Part shown: in pieces, positions 1 through 7,388 of the stretch
Position numbering within the stretch: the stretch's first letter is position 1
How the letters are laid out: each line of letters begins with the position of its first letter
Made by a program: the position numbers and the translations under genes
The notes under the pieces: generated by a model
What the model was told of the DNA's origin: nothing
Seen by the model: only the letters and a program-made list of their open reading frames with translations
Databases searched by the model: none
Origin: Deltaproteobacteria bacterium RBG_13_61_14
GTDB taxonomy: Bacteria > RBG-13-61-14
Assembly (NCBI GenBank): GCA_001797815.1
Contig: MGQK01000067.1
Coordinates: 32,786-41,707 of the forward strand
Reading direction: 5' to 3'
Length of the DNA stretch: 8,922 bases

Positions 1-1
1 C

Positions 2-922
<921 letters not shown>

Positions 923-930
923 CGCCAACT

Positions 931-2580
931 ATGCGCTTCCTCCGGTTTTCCGCTATCCTTATCTCCATGATCGCCGCCGGCCCACTCCGCGCGGCCGAGC
1001 CGGCCTCGCTGGTGCTGAAAAACGCCAACGTCATCACCCTGGACGAAAAGCGCCCGGCCGCCTCGGCCGTGGCCGTGCGGGGCGAGACCATCGTCTATGT
1101 CGGAGACGACGCGGGCGCGCAAGCCTTCCTCGGCCCGAAGACCGAAGTCCTGGACCTTGCCGGCAAGACCGTGATCCCGGGTTTCAACGACGTGCACGTG
1201 CACGCGCTGCCCGGCGGGCTCTTTTACCTGGAGCCCAACCTCTGGGGCAAGAGTTGCGAGGAGATCGTGGCGGTGGTGGCGGAGGAGGTGAAGAAAGCCA
1301 GGCCGGGCGAGATCATCACCGCCAACTCCTGGGACTACCCGACCTGTCCGAACCCGCACCGGAAACTCTTGGACCCGGTCTCGCGTCAGAACCCGGTGGT
1401 GCTCACCCAGTTCTCCGGCCACGCCTGTTGGGTGAACTCGGCCATGCTCAAGAAGCTGGGTTACACCGCCAAGACCCAAGACCCGGAGGGCGGCAAGATT
1501 GACCGCGACCCGGAGGGCACGCCCACCGGCATCCTCCGCGACAAGGCCGCTTTCCCGGCCCAGGCCCGGGCGCTCTTGCTGGTGAAAAAGGAGAAGCGGG
1601 AAGCGGCGCTGGAAGAAGCGCTGCGCCTCTTCCGGGAGAACGGCATCACCTCGGTGCAGGACAACACCTGGGACCCGCGCACGCTCGCGCTCTTGCGCCA
1701 ACTCCAAAAGGAGGGCAGACTCACCTGCCGGTTCACTTGCTGGTCTTACGCCGGCTATTCCATCGGACCCCAGCTGATGAAGCTCGGCCGCTATGATGAC
1801 CCCTGGATCCGGCCCGGGCCCTGGAAGCTCTATGCCGACGGCGCTTTTTCCACCCGCACCGGCTGGATGACGGAAGCTTATGCCGGCGAGCCGGACAACT
1901 TCGGCCTGCCCATGATGACGCCGGCCCGGCTCGCGGCTTTTTACCTGAAGGCGGCCAAGCAGAAAAAGCAGATCGCCATGCACGCGATCGGCGACCGGGC
2001 CGCTCATGAAGTTTTGAATGCAGTGGAAAAAAGCGCGGCCCGCTATCCCCAGGCGCGGCAGTTGCGGCACCGGATCGAGCACGCCCAGATCATGCTGCCC
2101 GAGGATATCCCGCGCCTGGCCCGGCTGGGCGTGGTGGCCGCGATCCAGCCCTTTGCCGCGAGCCAGCCGCAAAAGGACCTGGACATCCTGGGACCGGAGC
2201 GGGCGCGGATCGCTTATCCCTACCGCTCGCTCCAGGATGCCGGCGTGCCCATTGCACTCGGCTCGGACCTGCCGGCGGAGGTGGACTTTCAACCGCTTCT
2301 GAATATCTATTACGCGGTGACCCGGAAGAACAAGGCCGGCGACCAGGGCCCGCTCAACCCCCGGGAATGCTTGACCGTGGAGCAGGCGCTCCGGGCCTAC
2401 ACGCTCGGCTCAGCCTATGCCGAGTTCATGGAGGACAAGAAAGGCTCGATCGAGGTCGGTAAGCTCGCTGACTTCGCGGTGCTCTCGGCTGACCCGCTTT
2501 CCGTGGAACCTGCCGCGATCAAGGATGTCCAGGTCGAAATAACGATCGTCGGCGGCCAGGTGGTCTCTCGCCAGCAATAA
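931..2580 (+). CDS. Exported metal-dependent amidohydrolase, YtcJ-like (amidohydrolase 3 family)
   Basis: Predicted hydrolase of amide or related C-N bonds, 549 aa, probably acting outside the cytoplasm; the substrate cannot be named. I chose the ATG at 931 because it opens a clean signal peptide: MRFLR, a hydrophobic stretch FSAILISMIAAG, and a likely cleavage near LRA/AEP at residues 20-24. The frame stays open to 880 inside icd, but those residues are polar and would bury the signal. The start of the mature region (LVLKNANVITLD) is the small beta-sandwich typical of the superfamily. Metal-site motifs are HVH (His89, His91), KLYADG (Lys299 may be the carboxylated bridging lysine), MHAIGD (His351), RHRIEHAQ (His380, His384) and LGSD (Asp446). 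The C-terminus (KKGSIEVGKLADFAVL) closes the sandwich. The length matches YtcJ-like proteins (about 530-560 aa). No good Shine-Dalgarno precedes 931, so translation may be coupled to the icd stop 8 nt upstream. A palindromic repeat begins on its stop codon. Confidence 0.9.
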   Translation: MRFLRFSAILISMIAAGPLRAAEPASLVLKNANVITLDEKRPAASAVAVRGETIVYVGDDAGAQAFLGPKTEVLDLAGKTVIPGFNDVHVHALPGGLFYLEPNLWGKSCEEIVAVVAEEVKKARPGEIITANSWDYPTCPNPHRKLLDPVSRQNPVVLTQFSGHACWVNSAMLKKLGYTAKTQDPEGGKIDRDPEGTPTGILRDKAAFPAQARALLLVKKEKREAALEEALRLFRENGITSVQDNTWDPRTLALLRQLQKEGRLTCRFTCWSYAGYSIGPQLMKLGRYDDPWIRPGPWKLYADGAFSTRTGWMTEAYAGEPDNFGLPMMTPARLAAFYLKAAKQKKQIAMHAIGDRAAHEVLNAVEKSAARYPQARQLRHRIEHAQIMLPEDIPRLARLGVVAAIQPFAASQPQKDLDILGPERARIAYPYRSLQDAGVPIALGSDLPAEVDFQPLLNIYYAVTRKNKAGDQGPLNPRECLTVEQALRAYTLGSAYAEFMEDKKGSIEVGKLADFAVLSADPLSVEPAAIKDVQVEITIVGGQVVSRQQ

Positions 2581-2630
2581 AAAATAGGTGGCTGTCCCTA
2601 TTTTTCTATTTTTCCTATTTTTCTATTTTT
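2579..2630 (+). repeat. Palindromic repeat copy 1 with CTATTTTT tandem tail
   Basis: A 26-nt inverted repeat (2580-2605) has 9-bp arms AAAAATAGG and CCTATTTTT around TGGCTGTC. It runs straight into four copies of CTATTTTT (2598-2605, 2606-2613, 2615-2622, 2623-2630, with one extra C at 2614). The first A's belong to the TAA stop of the amidohydrolase gene. The hairpin plus T-rich tail could work as a weak terminator, but the stem is mostly A/T. A near-identical copy in the same orientation lies at 4252-4284. The motif resembles short palindromes I associate with IS200-like or REP transposase neighbourhoods; no transposase is present here. Confidence 0.85.
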
Positions 2631-2670
2631 CGGGGTTTCCAGGATTAAGTTTTATTGCCGAATTAGATGC

Positions 2671-2677
2671 AAAGGAG
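2671..2677 (+). promoter_or_regulatory. Ribosome binding site of the exported alpha/beta-hydrolase
   Basis: AAAGGAG ends 12 nt before the ATG at 2690. The spacing is longer than ideal, but it is the only good Shine-Dalgarno upstream and supports this start. No convincing sigma70 promoter was found between the repeat and this site. Confidence 0.7.
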
Positions 2678-2689
2678 TAGAGAAAGTAT

Positions 2690-3913
2690 ATGAAGCTGAA
2701 AAACCGGCTCCAGACCCTGTTGACTATGGTCGCGTTGGCCCTCAGTGTCGGCCCGGCGGCGAGGGCGGCGACGAAAACGATCGCGCCGGACGGACCGCGG
2801 CCGGTGGGAGCGAGGGTGATGCATGTGAGCATTGCCGGCCAGATCCGGCCGCTCCTGGTCTGGTATCCGGCCGACGCTTCCGCACGGGGCCGGGCCCCGA
2901 TCTTATACAGCACCGGCCTCTTGGGCTGGGCCGTTGCCGACGCCGAGCCGGATCGCGCGGCCCCTCCTTGCCCTCTGATTATTTTTTCTCACGGCATGGG
3001 CGGATGCGCGGCCCAGCACGTATTCATCAACGAGAACCTGGCCAGCTTCGGCTACGTGGTCATCGCCCCCGATCACCAGGAAGCGCAGATGTGCCATATC
3101 GAGGGCAAGCCGGAAATAGGCGCGACCCGGCTGACCTGGTCGGTGCTGACCAACCGCTTCAACCTTTCCCAGGTGGTGTTCGACCTCTTTGGCGGCATGA
3201 TGAAGGAGCGGGGCTACGATTTTTCCTACCGGCCGGCCGAGATCAAGGCCGTGATTGACTTCGCGCTGGCGCAAAACCAGGACCCGGACTCCTTCCTCCA
3301 CGGCCGGATTGACCCGGAAAAGATCGGGATGGCCGGCCACTCCCTGGGCGGCTACACCACCCTCATGGTCGGCGGCATGCCCTTCTCTTGCGGGGAATCG
3401 CCCCCGCCGGAGGAAGATTGCCGGCTGGACCACCTCACGCTCGATCGCCTGCCCAATCCCTGCTGCTTCGACTACGTGCGCCAGGCCGGGCCGTTCGGAT
3501 TCCGCGATCCCCGGGTCAAGGCCCTTCTGGTCCTGAGCCCCGCGGTCATGTTCCCGGACCTGCCCCGCGCGGCCGCCGAACTCAAACTGCCGATCATGCT
3601 GATCAGCGGGGCGGATAAAAACTTCGAGGTCCCCTGGGCCCCGGTGCAGACCATCTATGACCACGCGCCCCGGCCCAAATACCTCATCCGTCTTCGGCAG
3701 ACCGACCACATGACCGCCGCGGACTCGACCTTGAACCTGAGCCTCGCCCGGCTCTTCCTGCCCGGGTTCCGGACCCACTTCGCGGACAAGGCCCAGGCTT
3801 ACCAGGAGTATTCCGCGGCCTTTTTCAACCTGCACCTCAAGGGCGAAGCCCCGAAGGATAACGTCCTGATCCGACCCCTAAACCGTTTCGTGGAGATCTG
3901 GTCGGACCAATGA
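2690..3913 (+). CDS. Exported alpha/beta-hydrolase (dienelactone hydrolase/PAF-acetylhydrolase-like)
   Basis: Predicted secreted serine esterase or lipase, 407 aa; the substrate is unknown. Residues 1-26 form a signal peptide: MKLKNR, the hydrophobic LLTMVALALSVG, and cleavage near AARA/ATK. The core fold shows the oxyanion segment FSHGMGG (His101), the nucleophile elbow AGHSLGGY (Ser218), LISGADKNF with the likely acid Asp309, and QTDHMT with the likely catalytic His340. Order and spacing fit COG4188-type predicted dienelactone hydrolases and bacterial PAF-acetylhydrolase relatives. Between the nucleophile and acid, a cap-like insert holds four cysteines (234, 244, 258, 259), plausible disulfide partners in an exported protein. 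The gene is monocistronic in appearance: a repeat precedes it and a 527-nt gene-poor region follows. It lies between two same-orientation copies of a palindromic repeat, so movement or exchange of this segment is possible. Codon use looks like that of its neighbours. Confidence 0.88.
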   Translation: MKLKNRLQTLLTMVALALSVGPAARAATKTIAPDGPRPVGARVMHVSIAGQIRPLLVWYPADASARGRAPILYSTGLLGWAVADAEPDRAAPPCPLIIFSHGMGGCAAQHVFINENLASFGYVVIAPDHQEAQMCHIEGKPEIGATRLTWSVLTNRFNLSQVVFDLFGGMMKERGYDFSYRPAEIKAVIDFALAQNQDPDSFLHGRIDPEKIGMAGHSLGGYTTLMVGGMPFSCGESPPPEEDCRLDHLTLDRLPNPCCFDYVRQAGPFGFRDPRVKALLVLSPAVMFPDLPRAAAELKLPIMLISGADKNFEVPWAPVQTIYDHAPRPKYLIRLRQTDHMTAADSTLNLSLARLFLPGFRTHFADKAQAYQEYSAAFFNLHLKGEAPKDNVLIRPLNRFVEIWSDQ

Positions 3914-4072
3914 AGGAATCCCACCGGGCTGATGGGATCGAAGCTTCAGGGCGTGTTGCCTAAATGCCGAAGGGCCGTTTGTTAGGGTCAACCGGCCGGT
4001 CGCCCCTGCCACGCAACCCGCTGATATTAAAAGGGGCAGTTATTCTGGTATGGATGAAAAGGGTTAATAAAT

Positions 4073-4189
4073 CCGTAAACGTGAACATTGCCGTGAACGT
4101 GAATGAAATCGATTGGCGGTTGGCAGTTGGCGGAAAGCAAGAAAGTAGCCGCGACCGCGCTTCGGTCGCGGAATGGCAGGTCGCAGGTC
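4073..4189. repeat. Cluster of 7-bp tandem repeats
   Basis: Three short tandem families sit close together. CCGTAAACGTGAA (4073-4085) and CCGTGAACGTGAA (4091-4103) form an 18-nt-period pair built around CGTGAAC. TTGGCGG, TTGGCAG, TTGGCGG are consecutive at 4113-4133. GCAGGTC occurs twice at 4176-4189. The unit is always seven bases. The CGTGAAC unit reappears as a triplet at 4416-4436. Confidence 0.75.
4149..4171. repeat. GC-rich perfect hairpin, REP-like
   Basis: CCGCGACCG and CGGTCGCGG form a perfect 9-bp stem around the loop CGCTT. No T-tract follows, so it is not a standard intrinsic terminator. It resembles a REP-type extragenic palindrome; no second copy was found in the window. Confidence 0.6.
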
Positions 4190-4251
4190 AAAGATCGGAT
4201 CAAAAAGATTGATCCACCAAGAACACGAAAGCAAACAAAGAAGCCACCGGA

Positions 4252-4284
4252 AAAAATAGGTGACTGTCCCTATTTTCCTATTTT
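4252..4284 (+). repeat. Palindromic repeat copy 2
   Basis: AAAAATAGG, then TGACTGTC, then CCTATTTT (4269-4276), followed by a second CCTATTTT (4277-4284). It matches copy 1 (2580-2605) except for G to A in the loop and a shorter T run, and has the same orientation. The two copies start 1,672 nt apart and bracket the alpha/beta-hydrolase gene. A MetH-like coding remnant begins about 10 nt after this copy. Confidence 0.85.
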
Positions 4285-4293
4285 CCCCACATC

Positions 4294-4398
4294 GCCCGGG
4301 GCCTGGTCGGAAGAGCCTCGGAAGAATGGAACCTGAGCCGGCCCGATGCCATCCGGGCCATCCATGCCGACTATTTCGCCGCCGGCGTCGCGGCTACC
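4294..4398 (+). pseudogene. Remnant of a homocysteine S-methyltransferase (MetH-type N-terminal domain) gene
   Basis: The frame starting at 4294 reads ARGLVGRASEEWNL and continues SRPDAIRAIHADYFAAG. This is the early part of the homocysteine-binding TIM barrel of methionine synthase and related methyltransferases, where family members carry ARGL, E-x-WNL, RP, a run of A-I-H, and YxxAGAD followed by TNTFG. After the AAG at 4386 similarity fades: VAAT could be the shrunken remains of the following strand, and the TNTFG motif is missing. The frame ends at the stop 4432-4434. There is no start codon, no upstream half of the domain (no DGAMGT motif) and nothing downstream. This is therefore a fragment of about 35 codons, not a gene. 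Its left edge lies just beyond repeat copy 2, which suggests truncation by insertion or recombination. Family recognition is from memory of the motif. Confidence 0.7.
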
Positions 4399-4415
4399 TT
4401 CTTCTTTCCGCCCTT

Positions 4416-4436
4416 CGTGAACCGCGAACCGTGAAC
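4416..4436. repeat. CGTGAAC 7-bp tandem, three units
   Basis: CGTGAAC, CGCGAAC, CGTGAAC run without gaps and end 5 nt before the acyl-CoA synthetase stop codon. The same heptamer is found at 4080-4086 and 4092-4098. Confidence 0.75.
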
Positions 4437-4440
4437 CTCT

Positions 4441-6195
4441 TCACTTCTGCATCCGCTTCTTGCGCTCCAGGTAAAGCGGGTCCGCCTCTTGCAGCTCCCG
4501 GCGCATGACCTTGCCCACCATGCTCTTGGGCAGGTTATCGCGGAACTCGACCAGCTTGGGCACCTTGTAATGGGTCATGTTCTCCTTGCACCAGGCGGCC
4601 AGTTCCTTCTCGGTCAGCTTGCCCTTGCCCTCATCGCGCAGGACCACCCAGACCTTGATCAGCTCGCCCGAATCCGGGTCCGGGATTCCGGCCGCGGCCA
4701 CCTCGCTGACCAGCGGATGCCCGCCCACCAGTTCTTCCACCTCCTTGGGGTACACCGAGTAGCCCCGCACCTTGATCAACTGCTTCTTGCGGTCCTTGAT
4801 CACGATCTGGCCGTCCTCGTCCATGTAGCCGATGTCGCCGGTGCGGAAGTAGCGCTTGCCCTGAAATTCCACAAAGTGGTCCCGGTTCTCCTCGGGCTTG
4901 TTCAGGTAGCCCTTCATCACCTGCGGCCCGGCCACGCAGATCTCGCCCACCGCGTTCTCGCCAACGCCCAGATCCCTGGTGCCGGTCTCCGAGTCCAGGA
5001 TGTGCCACTCGGTGCCGGGCATGGGGAAGCCGATGGTGCCGATCTTGCGCTTGCCCCAGAAGTTGCCGGCCGAAGTTACCGGCGAGGTCTCGGTCAGCCC
5101 GTAACCCTCGCTGAGCTTGGCCCCGGTGCGTTTTTCAAAGGCCTCCTGCACCGGCCGGTGGAGCGGCCCGGCGCCGGAGACGCAGAGGGCGAGCTTGCCC
5201 ATGATGTTGTATTTCTCCAGGTCGGGGAACTCGGCCAGCCGCTTGAACAGGATCTCGGCGCCCGGGTAAGAGGTCGCGTCCTTCGGGGCGATGGCGGCGA
5301 TGGTCTCCACCAGCTCCCTGACCTCGGGCGGTCGGGGGAAGAGCATCATCCAGCCGCCCATGCGGAGGGTGATGTTCATCACGCAGGTCATGGCAAAGGA
5401 ATGAAAGAGCGGGAGCACGCCCACGGTGCAATAGCCGGGCTTGATCTTGTAGAGCCAGGCCGCGGTCTGGTTGGCGTTGCTGACCAGGTTGAAGTGGGTC
5501 AGCTCCGCGGCCTTGGGCAGCCCGGTGGTGCCGCCGGTCATGATATAGGTGGCCACGTCGCTCTGCGGGTCCATTTTGACTTCAGGCACGTTGGGGCTGG
5601 TGCCCAGCAGGTCCATGAACTGGAGCGCGCCCTTGACCTCGGCCGAGGGGATCTTTTTGAGCAGCTTGCCCAGGGTGCGCTTGGGCCAGGGCAGCAGGTC
5701 GGCGACGTTGGTGGAGATGACTTTCTGGATCTTGCTCTGCCCGAGGATCGGCTCGATCTGGCCGGCGTAGAGCGAGTCCAGGGTAAGGAGGGTGGTGGCG
5801 TCGGTGGCCTTGAGCTGGTGCAGGAGCTCGCCCGGCTTGTAGGTGGGGTTCATGCCCGAGGCGATCAGCCCCAAGCGCTGGCAGGCGTAATAGGCGATCA
5901 CGTATTGGAAGCTGTTGGGGAGCAGGAACGCGACCACGTCGCCTTTCTTCAGGCCCAGCTTGTGGAGCCCGGTGGCAAAGGACTCGACGTAGCCGGCAAG
6001 CTCGCGGTAGGTCATGAACTTGCCCAGGAACCATACCGCCTTCATGTCCCCGAACTTTTTGACCGATTCGAGGAGCATGTCGCCCAGGCTGATCTGGGGG
6101 AACTCCATGTTCTTGGGCACCTCGTCCGGCCAGCCCGACTCTTTGCGGAACCATATATTGGACTCATCCACGAACCACGGATTTTTCGCAGCCAT
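4441..6195 (-). CDS. Long-chain acyl-CoA synthetase (AMP-forming fatty acid-CoA ligase)
   Basis: Activates a fatty acid to acyl-CoA through an acyl-adenylate, using ATP and CoA; FadD-like, 584 aa, cytoplasmic or at the inner membrane face. Motifs in order are YIMTGGTTGLPK (ATP P-loop, residues 217-228), GYGLTETSP (364-372), YFRTGDIGYMDEDG (Asp454 binds the ribose), KDRKKQLIKVRGYSVYP (hinge and CoA-side region) and PKSMVGKVMRREL with the catalytic A10 lysine Lys562. The C-terminal domain is complete. The start at 6195 gives MAAKNPW and has AAGGAGG 5 nt upstream. An in-frame ATG at 6238-6240 exists, but it abuts the -10 box and would lie ahead of the transcript start. Chain length is inferred from overall resemblance; a shorter or aromatic acyl substrate is possible. 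It is divergent from rtcA and convergent with the hydrolase block. Confidence 0.93.
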   Translation of the reverse strand: MAAKNPWFVDESNIWFRKESGWPDEVPKNMEFPQISLGDMLLESVKKFGDMKAVWFLGKFMTYRELAGYVESFATGLHKLGLKKGDVVAFLLPNSFQYVIAYYACQRLGLIASGMNPTYKPGELLHQLKATDATTLLTLDSLYAGQIEPILGQSKIQKVISTNVADLLPWPKRTLGKLLKKIPSAEVKGALQFMDLLGTSPNVPEVKMDPQSDVATYIMTGGTTGLPKAAELTHFNLVSNANQTAAWLYKIKPGYCTVGVLPLFHSFAMTCVMNITLRMGGWMMLFPRPPEVRELVETIAAIAPKDATSYPGAEILFKRLAEFPDLEKYNIMGKLALCVSGAGPLHRPVQEAFEKRTGAKLSEGYGLTETSPVTSAGNFWGKRKIGTIGFPMPGTEWHILDSETGTRDLGVGENAVGEICVAGPQVMKGYLNKPEENRDHFVEFQGKRYFRTGDIGYMDEDGQIVIKDRKKQLIKVRGYSVYPKEVEELVGGHPLVSEVAAAGIPDPDSGELIKVWVVLRDEGKGKLTEKELAAWCKENMTHYKVPKLVEFRDNLPKSMVGKVMRRELQEADPLYLERKKRMQK

Positions 6196-6200
6196 GCTTT

Positions 6201-6207
6201 CCTCCTT
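6201..6207 (-). promoter_or_regulatory. Shine-Dalgarno deciding the ligase start
   Basis: On the minus strand AAGGAGG ends 5 nt before the ATG at 6195. It selects this codon over the in-frame upstream ATG at 6240, which has no such site. Confidence 0.85.
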
Positions 6208-6240
6208 GCCCAGAAAAAGGGTGGAAATAACTACAGTCAT

Positions 6241-6269
6241 AATCTAACGAGATCATCGGGCGCTGTCAA
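6241..6269 (-). promoter_or_regulatory. Sigma70-like promoter of the acyl-CoA synthetase gene
   Basis: On the minus strand a consensus -35 TTGACA (6269-6264) is followed by a 17-nt spacer and the -10 TAGATT (6246-6241). Transcription should begin near 6234, giving a leader of about 39 nt. No FadR-type operator was recognised. Confidence 0.7.
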
Positions 6270-6289
6270 TGGCGGAGGAATGCCAACGC

Positions 6290-6318
6290 TTGCCTCGCCC
6301 CGGCCAATCGAGTAAAAT
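6290..6318 (+). promoter_or_regulatory. Sigma70-like promoter of rtcA
   Basis: TTGCCT (6290-6295) as -35, a 17-nt spacer, and TAAAAT (6313-6318) as -10. The start of transcription would be near 6325, about 26 nt before the ATG. The -35 boxes of this and the opposing ligase promoter are separated by 20 nt (6270-6289). In E. coli rtc genes use sigma54 with RtcR; no GG-N10-GC sigma54 element was recognised here. Confidence 0.55.
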
Positions 6319-6350
6319 TATTCTTCATCCTCGCAGAACCCAAAAACCCA

Positions 6351-7388
6351 ATGGCCCTGATCGAAATTGACGGCAGTTTCGGCGAGGGCGGCGGCCAGAT
6401 CCTCCGCACCGCCCTCAGCTTGAGCGCGATCACCGGCGCGCCCTTTCACATCTTCAACCTCCGCAAGGGCCGGGCCAAGCCCGGGCTAAAGCGCCAGCAC
6501 CTGGCCTGCGTCAAAGCCGCCGGCGAAATCACCTCGGCCTTTTGCCAGGGCGCGGAGCTGGGTTCCCTGGAACTTCACTTCGAGCCAAAAGCCATCCGGT
6601 TCGGCTCTTACTCCTTTGCCATCGGCACCGCCGGCTCCACCACCCTGCTCTTGCAGACCATCCTCCCGATTCTGGCAATGGCGGCCGAGCCTTCGCAAGT
6701 CATTCTCCACGGCGGCACCCACAACCCCATGGCCCCGCCGGTGGATTACCTGCTTGAGGTCTTCCGGCCGGCCGTGGCCGGCCTGGGGATAAATTTTGAC
6801 CTGGAACTGATTCAGCATGGTTTCTATCCCAAAGGCGGGGGCTCGATTCGCGCTCGGGTGCAACCCTGGCCGGAGCGGGATCTGGCCTTCGAACAAACCC
6901 GGCTTGGGGACTGGGGCGAGCCTTTAGCCTCGGTGCTCCTGGCCAACCTTCCGGCCAGCGTGGCCGAGCGGGAGCAGAAGGAACTGGCGCGGGCGCTCCG
7001 GATTCCGCTGGACCGGATCGAGATCCAGGTCCTGCCCGGAGAGGTGGGCCCGGGCAATGCGGTAATGGTCCGCTTTCAGGCCGAGGGCCGCACCGTGCTG
7101 TTCACCGCGTTCGGGGAGAAGCACAAGCGCGCGGAGATCGTAGCCAAGGAAGCGGCGCGGGAAGCCAAGCTCTTTGCCCGCTCGCGCGCGCCGGTGGACC
7201 ATCACCTGGCCGACCAGATCCTGCTCTACCTGGCCCTGGGCCGGGGCGGAAGGTTCCTGACCGATGCCGTCACCGAGCACGCCCGCACCAACCTGGAGGT
7301 GATCCGCCAATTCCTGCCGCTGAATTCCTCGTTCTCTTCCCTGCGGCCGGACCTCTGGGAAGTCCGCCTCGAAGTCGAAAAATCTTGA
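6351..7388 (+). CDS. rtcA: RNA 3'-terminal phosphate cyclase
   Basis: Converts an RNA 3'-phosphate to a 2',3'-cyclic phosphate using ATP, through enzyme-AMP and RNA-AMP intermediates; cytoplasmic RNA end repair or processing. The 345-aa length is close to the 338 aa of E. coli RtcA. The N-terminus shows IDGSFGEGGGQILRTALSLS (residues 6-25), the family signature with Glu12. It continues with NLRKGRAKPGLKRQH (36-50), GTAGSTTLLLQT, the family-specific GGTHNPMAPPVDYL, and FYPKGGG. The C-terminal motif DAVTEHARTNLEVI places His310 at the position of the adenylated E. coli His309. All key segments are present, so it is likely active; the separate EPSP-synthase-like relative Rcl1 lacks this histidine. 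No Shine-Dalgarno is evident before the ATG. Neither rtcB nor the regulator rtcR is in the window. A foldback repeat begins at the last base of its stop codon. Confidence 0.95.
   Translation: MALIEIDGSFGEGGGQILRTALSLSAITGAPFHIFNLRKGRAKPGLKRQHLACVKAAGEITSAFCQGAELGSLELHFEPKAIRFGSYSFAIGTAGSTTLLLQTILPILAMAAEPSQVILHGGTHNPMAPPVDYLLEVFRPAVAGLGINFDLELIQHGFYPKGGGSIRARVQPWPERDLAFEQTRLGDWGEPLASVLLANLPASVAEREQKELARALRIPLDRIEIQVLPGEVGPGNAVMVRFQAEGRTVLFTAFGEKHKRAEIVAKEAAREAKLFARSRAPVDHHLADQILLYLALGRGGRFLTDAVTEHARTNLEVIRQFLPLNSSFSSLRPDLWEVRLEVEKS

Larger units (their letters stand above)
3914..4440. other. Gene-poor, repeat-rich patchwork between convergent genes
   Basis: No intact gene was supported here. 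Short open frames occur but run through repeats and have no convincing start. In order the region holds a weak dyad ATCCCA/TGGGAT (3918-3938), a perfect palindrome ACCGGCCGGT (3991-4000), 7-bp tandems (4073-4189), a GC hairpin (4149-4171), an A/T-looped hairpin GGATCA/TGATCC (4197-4215), repeat copy 2 (4252-4284), a MetH-like remnant (4294-4398) and CGTGAAC heptamers (4416-4436). The part from about 4020 to 4280 looks less GC-rich than the surrounding genes. No clear terminator for the hydrolase gene was found. Confidence 0.75.

Noticed and set aside
2580-2630. Repeat copy 1 as a strong intrinsic terminator
   Set aside because: The stem is mostly A/T and the T-rich tail consists of repeated CTATTTTT units interrupted by other bases; weak termination is possible but not supported.
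4103-4336. A possible small gene across the intergenic patchwork
   Set aside because: Its frame runs through heptamer tandems, two hairpins and repeat copy 2. The segment KIGDCPYFPIFP is simply the translated repeat.
3914-4440. A tRNA or structured ncRNA gene in the gene-poor region
   Set aside because: No cloverleaf, T-loop GGTTCGA box or CCA-type end was found; the visible hairpins are short and separate.
6196-6240. A longer ligase starting at the ATG at 6238-6240
   Set aside because: That ATG directly abuts the -10 box, so it would precede the transcript start, and the good AAGGAGG serves the ATG at 6195.
4489-6315. A 608-codon open frame antisense to the acyl-CoA synthetase
   Set aside because: Its translation is low-complexity (rich in Leu, Gly, His, Val, Asp) with no domain, and it mirrors a strongly supported gene. 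GC-rich codon use in the real gene explains the open antisense frame.
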